From positions 1 to 53,408 of the forward strand of contig NZ_AYTW01000045.1 in NCBI RefSeq assembly GCF_002752635.1: a stretch of DNA of 53,408 nucleotides, written 5' to 3'. The notes under the pieces are model-generated. The model ran no database searches. It was not told the DNA's origin and saw only the letters and a program-made list of their open reading frames with translations. This document shows, piece after piece, positions 7,846 to 16,399 of the stretch. Both the position numbers and the translations under genes were made by a program. The stretch comes from Mesotoga sp. Brook.08.105.5.1 (GTDB lineage Bacteria; Thermotogota; Thermotogae; Petrotogales; Kosmotogaceae). Position 1 is the first letter of the stretch. Every line of letters begins with the position of its first letter.

Positions 7846-9474
7846 GTGAGAAGATTTAGTCTGGCTATTCTCATACTCGTGTTCGTTTCAAGTTCTTTCA
7901 CAGCGGTTCTGAAAGTAAGAGAGACAGGTGATGAGTTCACTTACGCTGAGGTTGCCGGGGGTACGATCTACCTCCCAGTGGATACTACTTTCAGCTTCTT
8001 GCCGGGGTTTGAGCTTTCAGAAGGGGATTTTTGGGTAACGTTTGCGATTCAGGATCCGCTATTCAGATTGGCAAGCGGTGACGAGTTGAGCCCCTCTCTC
8101 GTAGAGAAGTTCGAATGGAGAGGCTCGAACACGCAACTGTTTATCGAGTTGAGGAGAGACATTTTCTGGTATGACGGCACTCCTATAACCACTGCAGACA
8201 TAGAGTATTCGGTTAGAGCGTGGCGCAATACGGATAGTTCTCCGTTATTTCAAACACTTAACGATCCTAGATATGAAGGGCTGACGATAATAGACAGCAA
8301 ATCGGTGGTTTTCAGTTTCACTTCGGCATATCCGGAATTCATAAACTCCCTGAGGACGGGGATTCTTGCAAAACATGTTTATCAAGACAAGCTAGGAATT
8401 GCCCCCGAAAACCTCAAGACAAGTCATGAGATGGACAAACCTCCTCTAGAAGCATCTTCGGGTCCGTTTCTTCTTGATCAGAAGAGTGTGAAGGGCAACA
8501 TTGTTCTCAAGAGGAATCCGAACTGGCACGGAGAATCTGGCGACGACCTGTTCCCTCTCGTTTTCGATAATTGGCCTGAAAAGAGTCTCCTTGATGAGAT
8601 CAGGCTTGTCGAGGTGGCGGAACCTTCAGACAGGATCGATATGTTCGAAAGGGGTGAGCTCCATCTGCTTTTCAACGGACCTGAGGAGAACGAAGCACTT
8701 ATAAGGTTATCTTCATCAGAAACCTTCACTTCGGGAAGCTTTCCGGACGGTACTTATCATGTTGTTTTGATAAACCACAGGAACGAATTGCTTGCGGAGA
8801 AGGCGGTAAGACAGGCCATGAAGATGTCTCTAAACTATGAATCGCTTCTCGAAGCTATTCCGAATTCCATGAAGACGTTCATTCCTATCGATCCAAGAAC
8901 AGCACTCTTCAAGACACTGGAGGCTCAGATAGTGGATCTCCCATACGATCCGAAAAGGGCGAAGAGTCTTCTTGCAAATTCTGGCTATCCTAATGGCATT
9001 ACTTTGAAGATTAAGATCTATCATGGAGTTGAGACGAAATTGCTTGAGGAACTAAGAAGAAGCTGGGATAGAATAGGGGTGAAGCTTGAAGTCGAAAAGC
9101 TTGATTGGGGCACCCTTCTTCGCGACATCAACGGTGCGAATTACGAGCTGGCCTACCTTCGAGTTCAGGCTTTCGAGTACCCTGAAATTGCTCCCTGGAC
9201 CAATGAATACGAACATGATTTGAGTACGGGATGGGAAGTCGGTTATCTGAACCAGCAGATTTTTAGGATTTTGAGAAGAGCCGCTATAGAACCTGATTGG
9301 GCAAGTCGGACTCCTTATTATCTGGGTGCATACAGGATCTGGACAAATGATGTTCCGGTGTTGATTCTGGCCCACAGTCTTTCTTATGTGTTCTGGAACA
9401 GTGAGCTTGAAGGTCCCGTTCCAGGGAGAGGAGAGCTGTACGAGAATCTCGCCGAGTGGTTTTTGAAAAGGTGA
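7846..9474 (+). CDS. Family-5 solute-binding protein (peptide/oligosaccharide type)
   Basis: The protein is about 542 residues from a GTG at 7846, chosen because CTGGAGG lies five bases before it and it begins directly with a signal peptide (RRFSLAILILVFVSSSFTA). The frame is open further upstream into repeat-derived sequence, which is not coding. An ATG at 7813 is a weaker option. The mature part is an SBP_bac_5 domain of the DppA/OppA type: early LSPSLVEKFEW, FWYDGTPITTADIEYSVRAW and late DPKRAKSLLANSGYPNG are family signatures. In Thermotogae such proteins bind oligosaccharides as often as peptides. No permease or ATPase genes lie nearby, so it is an orphan component. Confidence 0.85.
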   Translation: MRRFSLAILILVFVSSSFTAVLKVRETGDEFTYAEVAGGTIYLPVDTTFSFLPGFELSEGDFWVTFAIQDPLFRLASGDELSPSLVEKFEWRGSNTQLFIELRRDIFWYDGTPITTADIEYSVRAWRNTDSSPLFQTLNDPRYEGLTIIDSKSVVFSFTSAYPEFINSLRTGILAKHVYQDKLGIAPENLKTSHEMDKPPLEASSGPFLLDQKSVKGNIVLKRNPNWHGESGDDLFPLVFDNWPEKSLLDEIRLVEVAEPSDRIDMFERGELHLLFNGPEENEALIRLSSSETFTSGSFPDGTYHVVLINHRNELLAEKAVRQAMKMSLNYESLLEAIPNSMKTFIPIDPRTALFKTLEAQIVDLPYDPKRAKSLLANSGYPNGITLKIKIYHGVETKLLEELRRSWDRIGVKLEVEKLDWGTLLRDINGANYELAYLRVQAFEYPEIAPWTNEYEHDLSTGWEVGYLNQQIFRILRRAAIEPDWASRTPYYLGAYRIWTNDVPVLILAHSLSYVFWNSELEGPVPGRGELYENLAEWFLKR

Positions 9475-9946
9475 ACTTGGTTGACTTGATAGATCATAGC
9501 CGACTGACAGATTGGTGACCCGCCACTCTTGCGCGGATATGAGAGGGATAATGCAGAGAGAGTTAGGATCCTCCGGCGAATGTTTAGAGAGCACGGAGAA
9601 TGAGTGAGATGAGGACACGGTCAGCAAGAAGTGAGATTGGGTGCGACTACAACCGTGGCTTTCATGTTTTCAAACCAGGCGGCCCATCTAGAGACTTGAG
9701 CTTGGGCAGGTGCAGCGATTGCATCCGACACTCACTTTGGCAGTGATCTGTCACCAAGAGAAGGTATTGAAAGCTCGACGTTTTGATATTAATCAGTGAT
9801 TTGGCAATTTGGTCGACCATAAGCAGTCACCATTTCTCTGGAGAAGCAATCTGTTTTGGTCAGCCCTTTGGGAGCAAGCTTCGAGATCGTGAAAGTTTTG
9901 GGAGTTCACAGTCGGCAACGATGAGGACATAAAGGGGGTATTCGAG
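9475..9946. other. 472-bp gap without recognised gene
   Basis: No open frame with a ribosome site, no tRNA and no clear terminator was seen. The sequence is of ordinary composition and repeats short words such as CAGTGAT and GTCACCA/GGTGAC (around 9517, 9737-9755 and 9822-9833). It could be a decayed gene or an untranslated leader. The final 20 bases hold AAAGGGGG, the ribosome site of the next gene. Confidence 0.5.
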
Positions 9947-10867
9947 ATGCTCTATCTTGAAAAGGAACCTTTGAGAAGAGCCCAGTACTTTATTCTCGAG
10001 AGTGGAAGAGAATTGGAAAGAAGGCTCTTTTCGTACCATTTCATGGATGGCCCGGCAAATGATGTTGTCGAGGAAATCGCCGGTTATCAGAATTTGGATG
10101 GAGGTTTTGGAAACGGAATAGAACCGGATTTCAGACTACCAGCTTCATCTCCAATGGCGACAAGTATAGCACTTCAATATTTGCGAGATTTCGATGAGGT
10201 ACCTCTCGCAAAGGGGATTATCTCAAAGTCAATTGAATACCTTGACAACACATATGTTCCCGAACGGAAGGGATGGTTTGCAGTTCCGAAAGCCGTCAAC
10301 GATCATCCGCACGCTCCGTGGTGGGAGTACGACGAAGAAAAGGGAATGTGTGCGATTGATGCGAATTGGGGAAACCCGACCGCTGAATTAATTGGGTATC
10401 TGCACAGATACAGGGAGTACACAAGTCTAGATACAGACATGCTTATCCTAAAGGCGATCGAATATCTTGAAAGCAAAGACGAGTTCGGTTCCTTTCACGA
10501 AGTTTTCTGTTTTGTGAGACTCTATAGACAGCTTGAAGAAGAAACGGCTGCCAAGCTCATGCCAAAGCTGTCTGAAGCCGTATGTTCTCTTGTGAGCAAG
10601 GATGAAGAAGAATGGAGGACGGAGTATGTGGCCAAACCGCTTGACTTCGTGTCCTCCCCTGACGAGTTTTTCTGCATCGATCAGAATCTGATTGAAGAAA
10701 ATATCGAGTACTATATCAGGGAGTTTCAGACGCATGGCAAAGTCAAGCCCACCTGGTCCAAGAGCTTCTATGACGGAGAAATGGCCAAGTCATGGGATGA
10801 ATGGGTTGCTATAATTACGTTGAGGGCGCTAACTGTTCTCAAGTCTTTTGGAAGAATCGTTCTTTGA
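9947..10867 (+). CDS. Alpha/alpha-toroid (prenyltransferase-like) protein of unknown function
   Basis: A 306-residue soluble protein, rich in helices, with no signal peptide. Its QNLDGGFGNGIEPD segment (about residues 45-58) is the QxxDGGFG-type turn of alpha/alpha-toroid proteins such as prenyltransferase beta subunits and terpene cyclases. Further repeats of aromatic and acidic residues follow (PWWEYDEEKGMCAIDANWGN at about 124-143). It lacks an obvious zinc-binding set or a DxDD cyclase motif, so it should not be called a prenyltransferase. AAAGGGGG precedes the ATG. It is 22 bases upstream of the KDPG aldolase start and is probably cotranscribed, which hints at a carbohydrate-related role. 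Confidence 0.6.
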   Translation: MLYLEKEPLRRAQYFILESGRELERRLFSYHFMDGPANDVVEEIAGYQNLDGGFGNGIEPDFRLPASSPMATSIALQYLRDFDEVPLAKGIISKSIEYLDNTYVPERKGWFAVPKAVNDHPHAPWWEYDEEKGMCAIDANWGNPTAELIGYLHRYREYTSLDTDMLILKAIEYLESKDEFGSFHEVFCFVRLYRQLEEETAAKLMPKLSEAVCSLVSKDEEEWRTEYVAKPLDFVSSPDEFFCIDQNLIEENIEYYIREFQTHGKVKPTWSKSFYDGEMAKSWDEWVAIITLRALTVLKSFGRIVL

Positions 10868-10889
10868 ACACTATGAATGGAGGGTTGGA

Positions 10890-11498
10890 GTGAAGAATAT
10901 CATTCTGCAAGAGAAGATAATGGCTGTTATAAGAAGCGATAGTGTCGATAGATGTGTAGAGATAGGGAGGAGCTGCTTTAAAGGTGGCATAAAGATCCTC
11001 GAGATAACATTCACGGTTCCAGACGCACCGAAGGCTATATCGATTCTCTCTGAAGAGATAAAGGGGGCTTACGTTGGAGCTGGAACGGTTATCACTGACG
11101 AACAGTTTAACATAGCGGTTAAGAGCGGCGCAGAATACGTGGTAAGTCCCCACTTGTCCGAAGAGCTTGCAATACGGTCAAGGGCTCTCGAGACGCTTTA
11201 CCTTCCGGGGATAATGACGCCTACTGAGTATGTCAAGGCCACAGGGCTCGGCTGTTCTATGGTTAAAGTCTTTCCTGGCGACGTTCTTTCCCCATCTTTT
11301 GTCAAATCTCTGAAAGGACCGTTCCCCGACGCTCTCTGCGTAGTGTCCGGAGGGGTCAGTCTAGACAATATCGACAAATGGTTTAAGGCAGGCACCGCCG
11401 CTGTTGGTATAGGATCCGATCTGACTAAGGGGACTCCGGAAGAGATAGAGGAGAGGGCAAGACAGTACGTCGCCAAAGTCAAGAGTTTCTTTGGATAA
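10890..11498 (+). CDS. eda: KHG/KDPG-family aldolase
   Basis: A class I aldolase of the 2-keto-3-deoxy-6-phosphogluconate family, about 202 residues from a GTG at 10890 preceded by GGAGGG. The frame is open to 10848, but that would overlap the previous gene and add 14 residues without family resemblance. Visible active-site parts: the catalytic glutamate in ILEITFTVP, VGAGTV, and the Schiff-base lysine in SMVKVFPGD. The C-terminal VSGGVSLDN and GIGSDL phosphate loops are intact. It cleaves KDPG or a related keto-deoxy acid to pyruvate and an aldehyde. A second family member lies at 27217-27843. Its last 20 bases overlap the end of the convergent pyrD gene. Confidence 0.9.
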   Translation: MKNIILQEKIMAVIRSDSVDRCVEIGRSCFKGGIKILEITFTVPDAPKAISILSEEIKGAYVGAGTVITDEQFNIAVKSGAEYVVSPHLSEELAIRSRALETLYLPGIMTPTEYVKATGLGCSMVKVFPGDVLSPSFVKSLKGPFPDALCVVSGGVSLDNIDKWFKAGTAAVGIGSDLTKGTPEEIEERARQYVAKVKSFFG

Positions 11499-12405
11499 AT
11501 CTTTGAGTGATCTCATGTATTCCAGATAGTGAATGGATTTTCATGAAGGTCTCTATGAACTCGACGATGGATTTGGGCAGACCCGGATTTACCATGTTCA
11601 TGGTTCCAATGGATATTGCGCCTGCACCTGCCATAATGAACTCAACAGCATCTTCTCCTGAGGAGATACCTCCCATTCCAATTAAAGGAAGGTTTGCTTC
11701 TCTGCTGATTTCATAGATCATCTTAATCGCTATTGGTTTGATCGCAGGCCCTGACATTCCACCGGATAGGGCACCTAATGCAGATCTGAATCTGTTTATG
11801 TCAATCTTCATGGCTGGCACAGTATTTATCAGCGATATTGCCGATGCCCCTGCCTTTTCTGCACTTCTGGCGAAGGAAGCATCTATAGATTGGAAAGGGC
11901 TGAGTTTAGCGATCAGCGGGTATTTGCTGGTCTTGCTGCATTCAGATACGACATTGCCGATTCTCTCAGGGCTTGACCCGAAAGAAAGCCCTTCTGAATC
12001 GACGTTCGGGCAGGAAAGATTTAGTTCTATGGCGGTTGCCCCATCGATATCATTAAGTCTGTCAGCTATCTCAACAAACTCAGATACTGAATTTCCGCTT
12101 ATACTAACTATTACTGGAATTTCCAGTTTTCCATACCCGTCTTTGTAGTCTTCGATAAAACTGAGAACGCCGGGGTTTTCGAGGCCGACCGAATTTATCA
12201 TTGAGGAAGGACCCTCGAGGATTCTCAGCTGAGCGTTACCCGCCTTCGGGTTCAAAGTGATCGTCTTTGTTACCACCGCTCCGACATATTCAGATTCCAG
12301 AAGGTCAAAATACGGTTTGGACAGTCCAAAGGTCCCTGAAGAAATGATTATGGGAGTACGCAAAATGCCTATACGTCCAAGATTTGCTCTCAGATTACAT
12401 TTCAT
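11479..12405 (-). CDS. pyrD: Dihydroorotate dehydrogenase B, catalytic subunit (PyrD, class 1B)
   Basis: This FMN subunit interconverts dihydroorotate and orotate. The start taken is the ATG at 12405, giving 308 residues. It follows GAGGTT, overlaps the end of pyrK by 11 bases and begins with the family-typical MKCNL; the frame is open 12 codons further up, inside pyrK. Substrate contacts of class 1B enzymes are present: TKT (Lys47), MINSVGLENPG (Asn71), NLSCPN (catalytic Cys132, flanked by Asn129 and Asn134) and INT further on. The FMN phosphate region GGMSGPAIKP and GMGGISSGEDA is intact. Together with PyrK it would use NAD. No pyrB, pyrE or pyrF lies here, and the operon context suggests that the enzyme runs in the orotate-reducing direction. 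Confidence 0.88.
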   Translation of the reverse strand: MKCNLRANLGRIGILRTPIIISSGTFGLSKPYFDLLESEYVGAVVTKTITLNPKAGNAQLRILEGPSSMINSVGLENPGVLSFIEDYKDGYGKLEIPVIVSISGNSVSEFVEIADRLNDIDGATAIELNLSCPNVDSEGLSFGSSPERIGNVVSECSKTSKYPLIAKLSPFQSIDASFARSAEKAGASAISLINTVPAMKIDINRFRSALGALSGGMSGPAIKPIAIKMIYEISREANLPLIGMGGISSGEDAVEFIMAGAGAISIGTMNMVNPGLPKSIVEFIETFMKIHSLSGIHEITQRFIQRNS

Positions 12406-13165
12406 TCCATTCAACCTCTTCCATTTTGAAAACCGGTCCATCTAGACAGACTCGCTTGCTACCGTGTTTTGTATTGATAGTGCAGCCATAACAGACCCCG
12501 ATGCCGCATGCCATATGTGCTTCAAGAGATACCTCAACTTCTCTCTTGTAGAGAAAGGGCTCAAGCGCCTTCAACATTCTTGTTGGGCCGCAACAGTAGA
12601 ATCTGTCGTAGTTTTCAAGATCAATTTCCTTCAACGTATCAACAACGTTTCCGATGATGGGGTAAGGTCCTTTGTCAACGGTAACTAAAACTCTGTTTGC
12701 TCTCTTCTGAAATCCTTCGATGATTTCTCGAGGGATCTCCTCGGGTTTTGAGAAACCGAAAATAGTGTCCGTGTTACAGTCTGAATAAAATAGCCTTCGA
12801 GAAAGAAGATTCAGTGAAGCAATTCCGCATCCCCCACCAATCAGAAGCGATCTAGTGTTGCTAGACACGGTGAATCCATTTCCCAGCGGTCCTATGAGAT
12901 CAACAATAGATCCGGAATTGAGTTCACTCAACCATTTTGTCCCCTTTCCAATAATCTTTATGAATAGGGATAGGCTTTCACTTGAGACATCGAAGACGGA
13001 AAATGGTCTTCTCAAAATCATATCTTCTCCATAACAACCGATTTCAACAAACTGTCCGGGGAGGGTCTGTCGGGAGATATCTCTAGAATTAAGAACCAGT
13101 ACATGCCCGTCGGAACTAACCCTTTCGTTTCTTATCACTTCGCATTTTTCATTCACAACATTCAT
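12395..13165 (-). CDS. pyrK: Dihydroorotate dehydrogenase B, electron-transfer subunit (PyrK)
   Basis: A 256-residue ferredoxin-reductase-like protein that passes electrons between NAD(H) and the FMN of PyrD. It has the FAD-binding RRPFSV (residues 52-57), the nucleotide motif GGGCGIASL, and the PyrK-specific [2Fe-2S] cysteines Cys220, Cys225, Cys228 and Cys240 near the C-terminus (CGIGVCYGC and the later VCLDGPVF). It overlaps pyrC by four bases (ATGA) and pyrD by eleven, so translation of the three is probably coupled. It marks the dehydrogenase as NAD-linked, as in the orotate-fermenting clostridial enzyme. Confidence 0.92.
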   Translation of the reverse strand: MNVVNEKCEVIRNERVSSDGHVLVLNSRDISRQTLPGQFVEIGCYGEDMILRRPFSVFDVSSESLSLFIKIIGKGTKWLSELNSGSIVDLIGPLGNGFTVSSNTRSLLIGGGCGIASLNLLSRRLFYSDCNTDTIFGFSKPEEIPREIIEGFQKRANRVLVTVDKGPYPIIGNVVDTLKEIDLENYDRFYCCGPTRMLKALEPFLYKREVEVSLEAHMACGIGVCYGCTINTKHGSKRVCLDGPVFKMEEVEWNEM

Positions 13166-14379
13166 ACTGAATCTCCAATGAAGGGGTAGACTATTTTTCC
13201 AGAGGCTATGGTATACTTAACCTTCGCATCTAGTTTCTTCCCCAGGAAGGGAGTATTCTTCCCTTTTGAATACATAGAGGACTCTTCGACAATCCATGAC
13301 TCATTGGGATCAAAAAGGATGATGTCGGCTCGTTCTCCCTCTTCAAAACAAGCGGGGTTTATTCCCAAGAGATTCGAAGAATTAAATGTAAGAATCTTAG
13401 TCAATGCTTGTAGAGAGAGAAGCCCTTCACTGACAAGGGCAGTGTACGAGAGCGGAAAAAGTAGTTCTACTCCCGAAAAGCCTCTAGCAGGTACTTCAGA
13501 TGTTTTTTCTTCTAATGTGTGTGGGGCGTGATCCGAAGCAATAATATCTATCAAACCGGAGATTATTGCCCATCTGATCGCTTTTAAGTCATCAGCTGTT
13601 CTTATAGGTGGATAGACCTCATAAAAGCCGTCGGACAGCCCCTCGCTGGTTTCTATGAAGTAATGGGGACACGTTTCTATTGTGAATCTGATGTTCTTTT
13701 CTCTTGCTCGTTTGAGAAAATCAATTGAACTGGCTAGGCTGACGTGCTGAAGATGAAGCCTACCGCCGATCCTCTCGTTAAGGATGACATCCCTGCAAAT
13801 GACAGCATGCTCTGTGTTTCCCAAACTTTTGTCAAATTCCGGAATTTCGGGATGTTCGGCTACCAGGACACCTGTTTCTTTTGAAAACCATAGAACAGCG
13901 GCCATGTCGCTATTTCGATCTACGGGAAGACCGTCATTGGTGAATACTATTGCGCCGGCTTCATAAAGCTCTTTCCAGTTGTTTCGCCTGCCTGACAGGT
14001 TTTGGTTTATTGAACAGGACTGCAGAACTCTTATAACCGTATCGTTTTGAAAGGACCTGACATAATGATAGTTTTCAACTGAGTCCGGGCAGGGCATTAC
14101 ATTAGGCATGGCACACAGTGAGGTAACACCGCCGGAGGTCGCTGCCAGGACGCCGCTTTCCAGAGTTTCTTTCCACTCATACCCCGGTTGTCTCAAGTGT
14201 ACGTGGGGATCTACTATTCCAGTTATTGCAACAAGTCCTTTGGCTTCAATGATGTCTGCATCGCTGCAGTCAATTCTTGTATCTATCTTCTTTATCACAC
14301 CGTCGTCGATCAGAATGTCATAGGTTGTCCTGCTGGATCTTCTCCAATCTACGAGATTTGAATTTCTAATTAGAAGCAT
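13162..14379 (-). CDS. pyrC: Dihydroorotase (PyrC, type I)
   Basis: A zinc amidohydrolase that reversibly closes or opens dihydroorotate and N-carbamoyl-aspartate. Start at 14379 (405 residues), because GGAGG lies five bases before it; the open frame extends four codons further. The metal motif DPHVHLRQPG gives His59 and His61, and later metal ligands appear in HLQHVS and ASDHAPHT. Arg63 (of HLR) and Asn93 (of AMPN) are the pair that holds the substrate carboxylate in dihydroorotases and are absent from dihydropyrimidinases, so orotate-type rather than uracil-type substrate is favoured. GFSGVEL, typical of type I enzymes, is present. It overlaps the upstream hydrolase gene by 14 bases. Confidence 0.9.
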   Translation of the reverse strand: MLLIRNSNLVDWRRSSRTTYDILIDDGVIKKIDTRIDCSDADIIEAKGLVAITGIVDPHVHLRQPGYEWKETLESGVLAATSGGVTSLCAMPNVMPCPDSVENYHYVRSFQNDTVIRVLQSCSINQNLSGRRNNWKELYEAGAIVFTNDGLPVDRNSDMAAVLWFSKETGVLVAEHPEIPEFDKSLGNTEHAVICRDVILNERIGGRLHLQHVSLASSIDFLKRAREKNIRFTIETCPHYFIETSEGLSDGFYEVYPPIRTADDLKAIRWAIISGLIDIIASDHAPHTLEEKTSEVPARGFSGVELLFPLSYTALVSEGLLSLQALTKILTFNSSNLLGINPACFEEGERADIILFDPNESWIVEESSMYSKGKNTPFLGKKLDAKVKYTIASGKIVYPFIGDSV

Positions 14380-15592
14380 GTGAACCTCCAAAGATTTCTA
14401 GCATCGCATTAAGTAGTTTGGAGAATGAAGTTAGATCCATCGCCTCTCTTGGTGAATGACTTACTCCCGTAGGATTTGGCAGCAAGATAAGAGAAGATGA
14501 GAAATACTTCGAAACCTCCGCAATGTCGTGCCAGGCTATGCTATTCATTCTTGTAGAAGAAAGTCCCTTAACTGTCAAACTGTTTTGGAGGTATTCGAAG
14601 TAAGCGCTGTCCATTGTCGCGGGATCCATAGCGGAGAGCTCCGACGAAGAGAATTCTATAGCAGCCCCTTCGGATACGGCTCTACAATAATCTGTCAGAG
14701 AGCCTTTGAATTCTTCGAGAGAACGAACTGAGAAACCTCTTATGTCTACGGTAGTCTCGGTCTCTCCAGGAATCATATTCATTACATTTGGAGTATTAAC
14801 TAGCCTTGTTACGGTCCCAACGACCTCCTCTGAAGACATTAGCTTGCTCAACTCGCTTGCCTTTAATATGGCAGAAGTTGAAGCCAGAAGCGAGTCTCTT
14901 CTTGCCGAGAGATTCATAAGGCTCGAATGATTGGTCTCACCTTTGAAAGTGAAACTGAGTCTCCTTTGACCGGCAATCTTCTCAACAAATGCAAGATCCA
15001 AGGCTTTCTTTGATAACTCTTTTGATTGATCCACATGTATTTCGATGAATCTTGTTCCTTCTTCAACAAACGGCTTTTCAACTTGTGAAAAGCTCTGAAA
15101 ATCCGCCTTTTCCATTAGTTCAGTCAGGGATACTTTTTCCCCGATCAATGTTTCATAGTCCCCCAAAGCTTCTTCTCCCTTGAGGAAGAACACCGATCCC
15201 AACGATGCCCGGCCGAACAGTGAGGACTCTTCGCAGTTGAAGGCGCATAATTCAATACGTTCGCCCTCGGCCTTTCCTAGAAGACTCAGAAGTAGGATTC
15301 CAAATACAACGCCCGCAGTTCCGTCATATCTGCCGCCACTTGGAACCGAATCATAGTGAGAACAGAAAACTACTTTGTCATTTCTCCGATTTTCTCTCCC
15401 GCTGGAGGTCAAGATGTTTCCCATTCTATCGACATAGACTCTCTTTCCAACTTCACTCAACCTTTTCGCCAGATACTCAAGGGCAAGTCTGTTTTCCCTT
15501 GTGAAGGGAAGACGAGTAACTCCTTCATCTGTCGAGGTGAATTTCGATACCCTATCTATTTCTTCCGATACTAGATATTCGAGACCGCTCAA
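14366..15592 (-). CDS. N-carbamoyl-L-amino-acid hydrolase / ureidosuccinase-like M20 peptidase
   Basis: A metal-dependent amidohydrolase of the AllC/HyuC branch of family M20, which splits N-carbamoyl-amino acids to amino acid, ammonia and CO2. I favour a TTG start at 15592 (408 residues): AAGGAG lies six bases before it and overlaps the stop of the upstream permease. The ATG at 15622 would lie inside that gene. Metal ligands are visible: CSHYDSVPSGGRYDGTAGV has the His and the bridging Asp, FNCEES the catalytic and metal glutamates, EIHVDQ a further His, and VSHSPRE the last His. Next to PyrC its natural substrate would be carbamoyl-aspartate, giving aspartate. Allantoate or beta-ureidopropionate remain possible. 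Confidence 0.82.
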   Translation of the reverse strand: MSGLEYLVSEEIDRVSKFTSTDEGVTRLPFTRENRLALEYLAKRLSEVGKRVYVDRMGNILTSSGRENRRNDKVVFCSHYDSVPSGGRYDGTAGVVFGILLLSLLGKAEGERIELCAFNCEESSLFGRASLGSVFFLKGEEALGDYETLIGEKVSLTELMEKADFQSFSQVEKPFVEEGTRFIEIHVDQSKELSKKALDLAFVEKIAGQRRLSFTFKGETNHSSLMNLSARRDSLLASTSAILKASELSKLMSSEEVVGTVTRLVNTPNVMNMIPGETETTVDIRGFSVRSLEEFKGSLTDYCRAVSEGAAIEFSSSELSAMDPATMDSAYFEYLQNSLTVKGLSSTRMNSIAWHDIAEVSKYFSSSLILLPNPTGVSHSPREAMDLTSFSKLLNAMLEIFGGSHASN

Positions 15593-15602
15593 GCTAACTC
15601 CT

Positions 15603-16370
15603 TCACTTTGCCGCCGATTCATGCCAGAACAGCAGTTTTTCCTGCAGTTTCTTCATTCCAATATCCAGGAAGAAGCTGAGAAGACTAATTACAATGATTA
15701 CAGTCAACAGTAAAGTTATATCGTACATTTCGTTCCCGAGAATCAGAAGAAATCCAAGCCCGGCCTTTGAACCCATCATTTCTCCTATAACTGCAGCCGT
15801 AATCGACAGCACAAGGGCAACACGCAATCCAGTCATCAGATACGGCATCGAGTTCATGAGTTCAAGTTTGAACATAACTTGAAGACGACTTGCCTTCAAA
15901 ACCTTCATCAGGTTGTAGTAGTTCTTTTCAGTTGATCTTACACCGAGTATCATGTTTATCATCACAGGGAACAGAGTAACGAGAGCAATAAGAACCACTT
16001 TTGACAATATTCCAAGCCCGAACCATAAAACAAAGAGTGGGGCAAGAGAAATTTTTGGAGCAGTCTGGAATATGAGTATGTAAGGGGAGAGCGCCTTCTC
16101 GAGAATCTCTACCTTCGCAAGAACGTATCCAAGTACTATTCCAATCACCGCTCCGGAACTGAAGCCTATAGCTATCTCTTCGAGCGTTGCCAAGAAGTTC
16201 TTTTGCAAAACGGAGTTCTTGACCAACTCAATGAACTTGAAGAGAATATCTTCAGGCGGAGGAAGGATATGTGTTGGAGTATTGAAAATCGTGACCACTG
16301 CTTTCCACACAACCAATACAGCCACAAGAAATAAAAAGCTCATTAGTCTTGAATTGATCTTCTTTTTCAA
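15603..16370 (-). CDS. ABC transporter permease (SsuC/ThiX-like), second of two
   Basis: A 255-residue inner-membrane permease of the nitrate/sulfonate/pyrimidine type (BPD_transp_1 fold) with about six hydrophobic segments. The cytoplasmic coupling loop is in VRSTEKNYYNLMKVLKASRL. It starts with TTG after GGAGG. It is about half identical by eye to the permease at 18164-18946 (shared ILPPPE, IGFSSGAVIG/IGFSVGSILG, QTAPKISLAPLFVLWFGLG/QATPKVSLIPLFVIWFGLG). The two may form a heterodimeric channel with the ATPase at 18946 and the binding protein at 16400. Confidence 0.88.
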   Translation of the reverse strand: MKKKINSRLMSFLFLVAVLVVWKAVVTIFNTPTHILPPPEDILFKFIELVKNSVLQKNFLATLEEIAIGFSSGAVIGIVLGYVLAKVEILEKALSPYILIFQTAPKISLAPLFVLWFGLGILSKVVLIALVTLFPVMINMILGVRSTEKNYYNLMKVLKASRLQVMFKLELMNSMPYLMTGLRVALVLSITAAVIGEMMGSKAGLGFLLILGNEMYDITLLLTVIIVISLLSFFLDIGMKKLQEKLLFWHESAAK

Positions 16371-16399
16371 AATCCTTCCTCCTTACCCGAAGATTTAGT

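Noticed and set aside
11479-14379. PyrD/K/C genes as part of a normal pyrimidine biosynthesis operon
   Set aside because: pyrB, pyrE, pyrF and carbamoyl-phosphate synthase are missing, while a carbamoyl-amino-acid hydrolase and importer are present. I could not check the rest of the genome, so this stays open.
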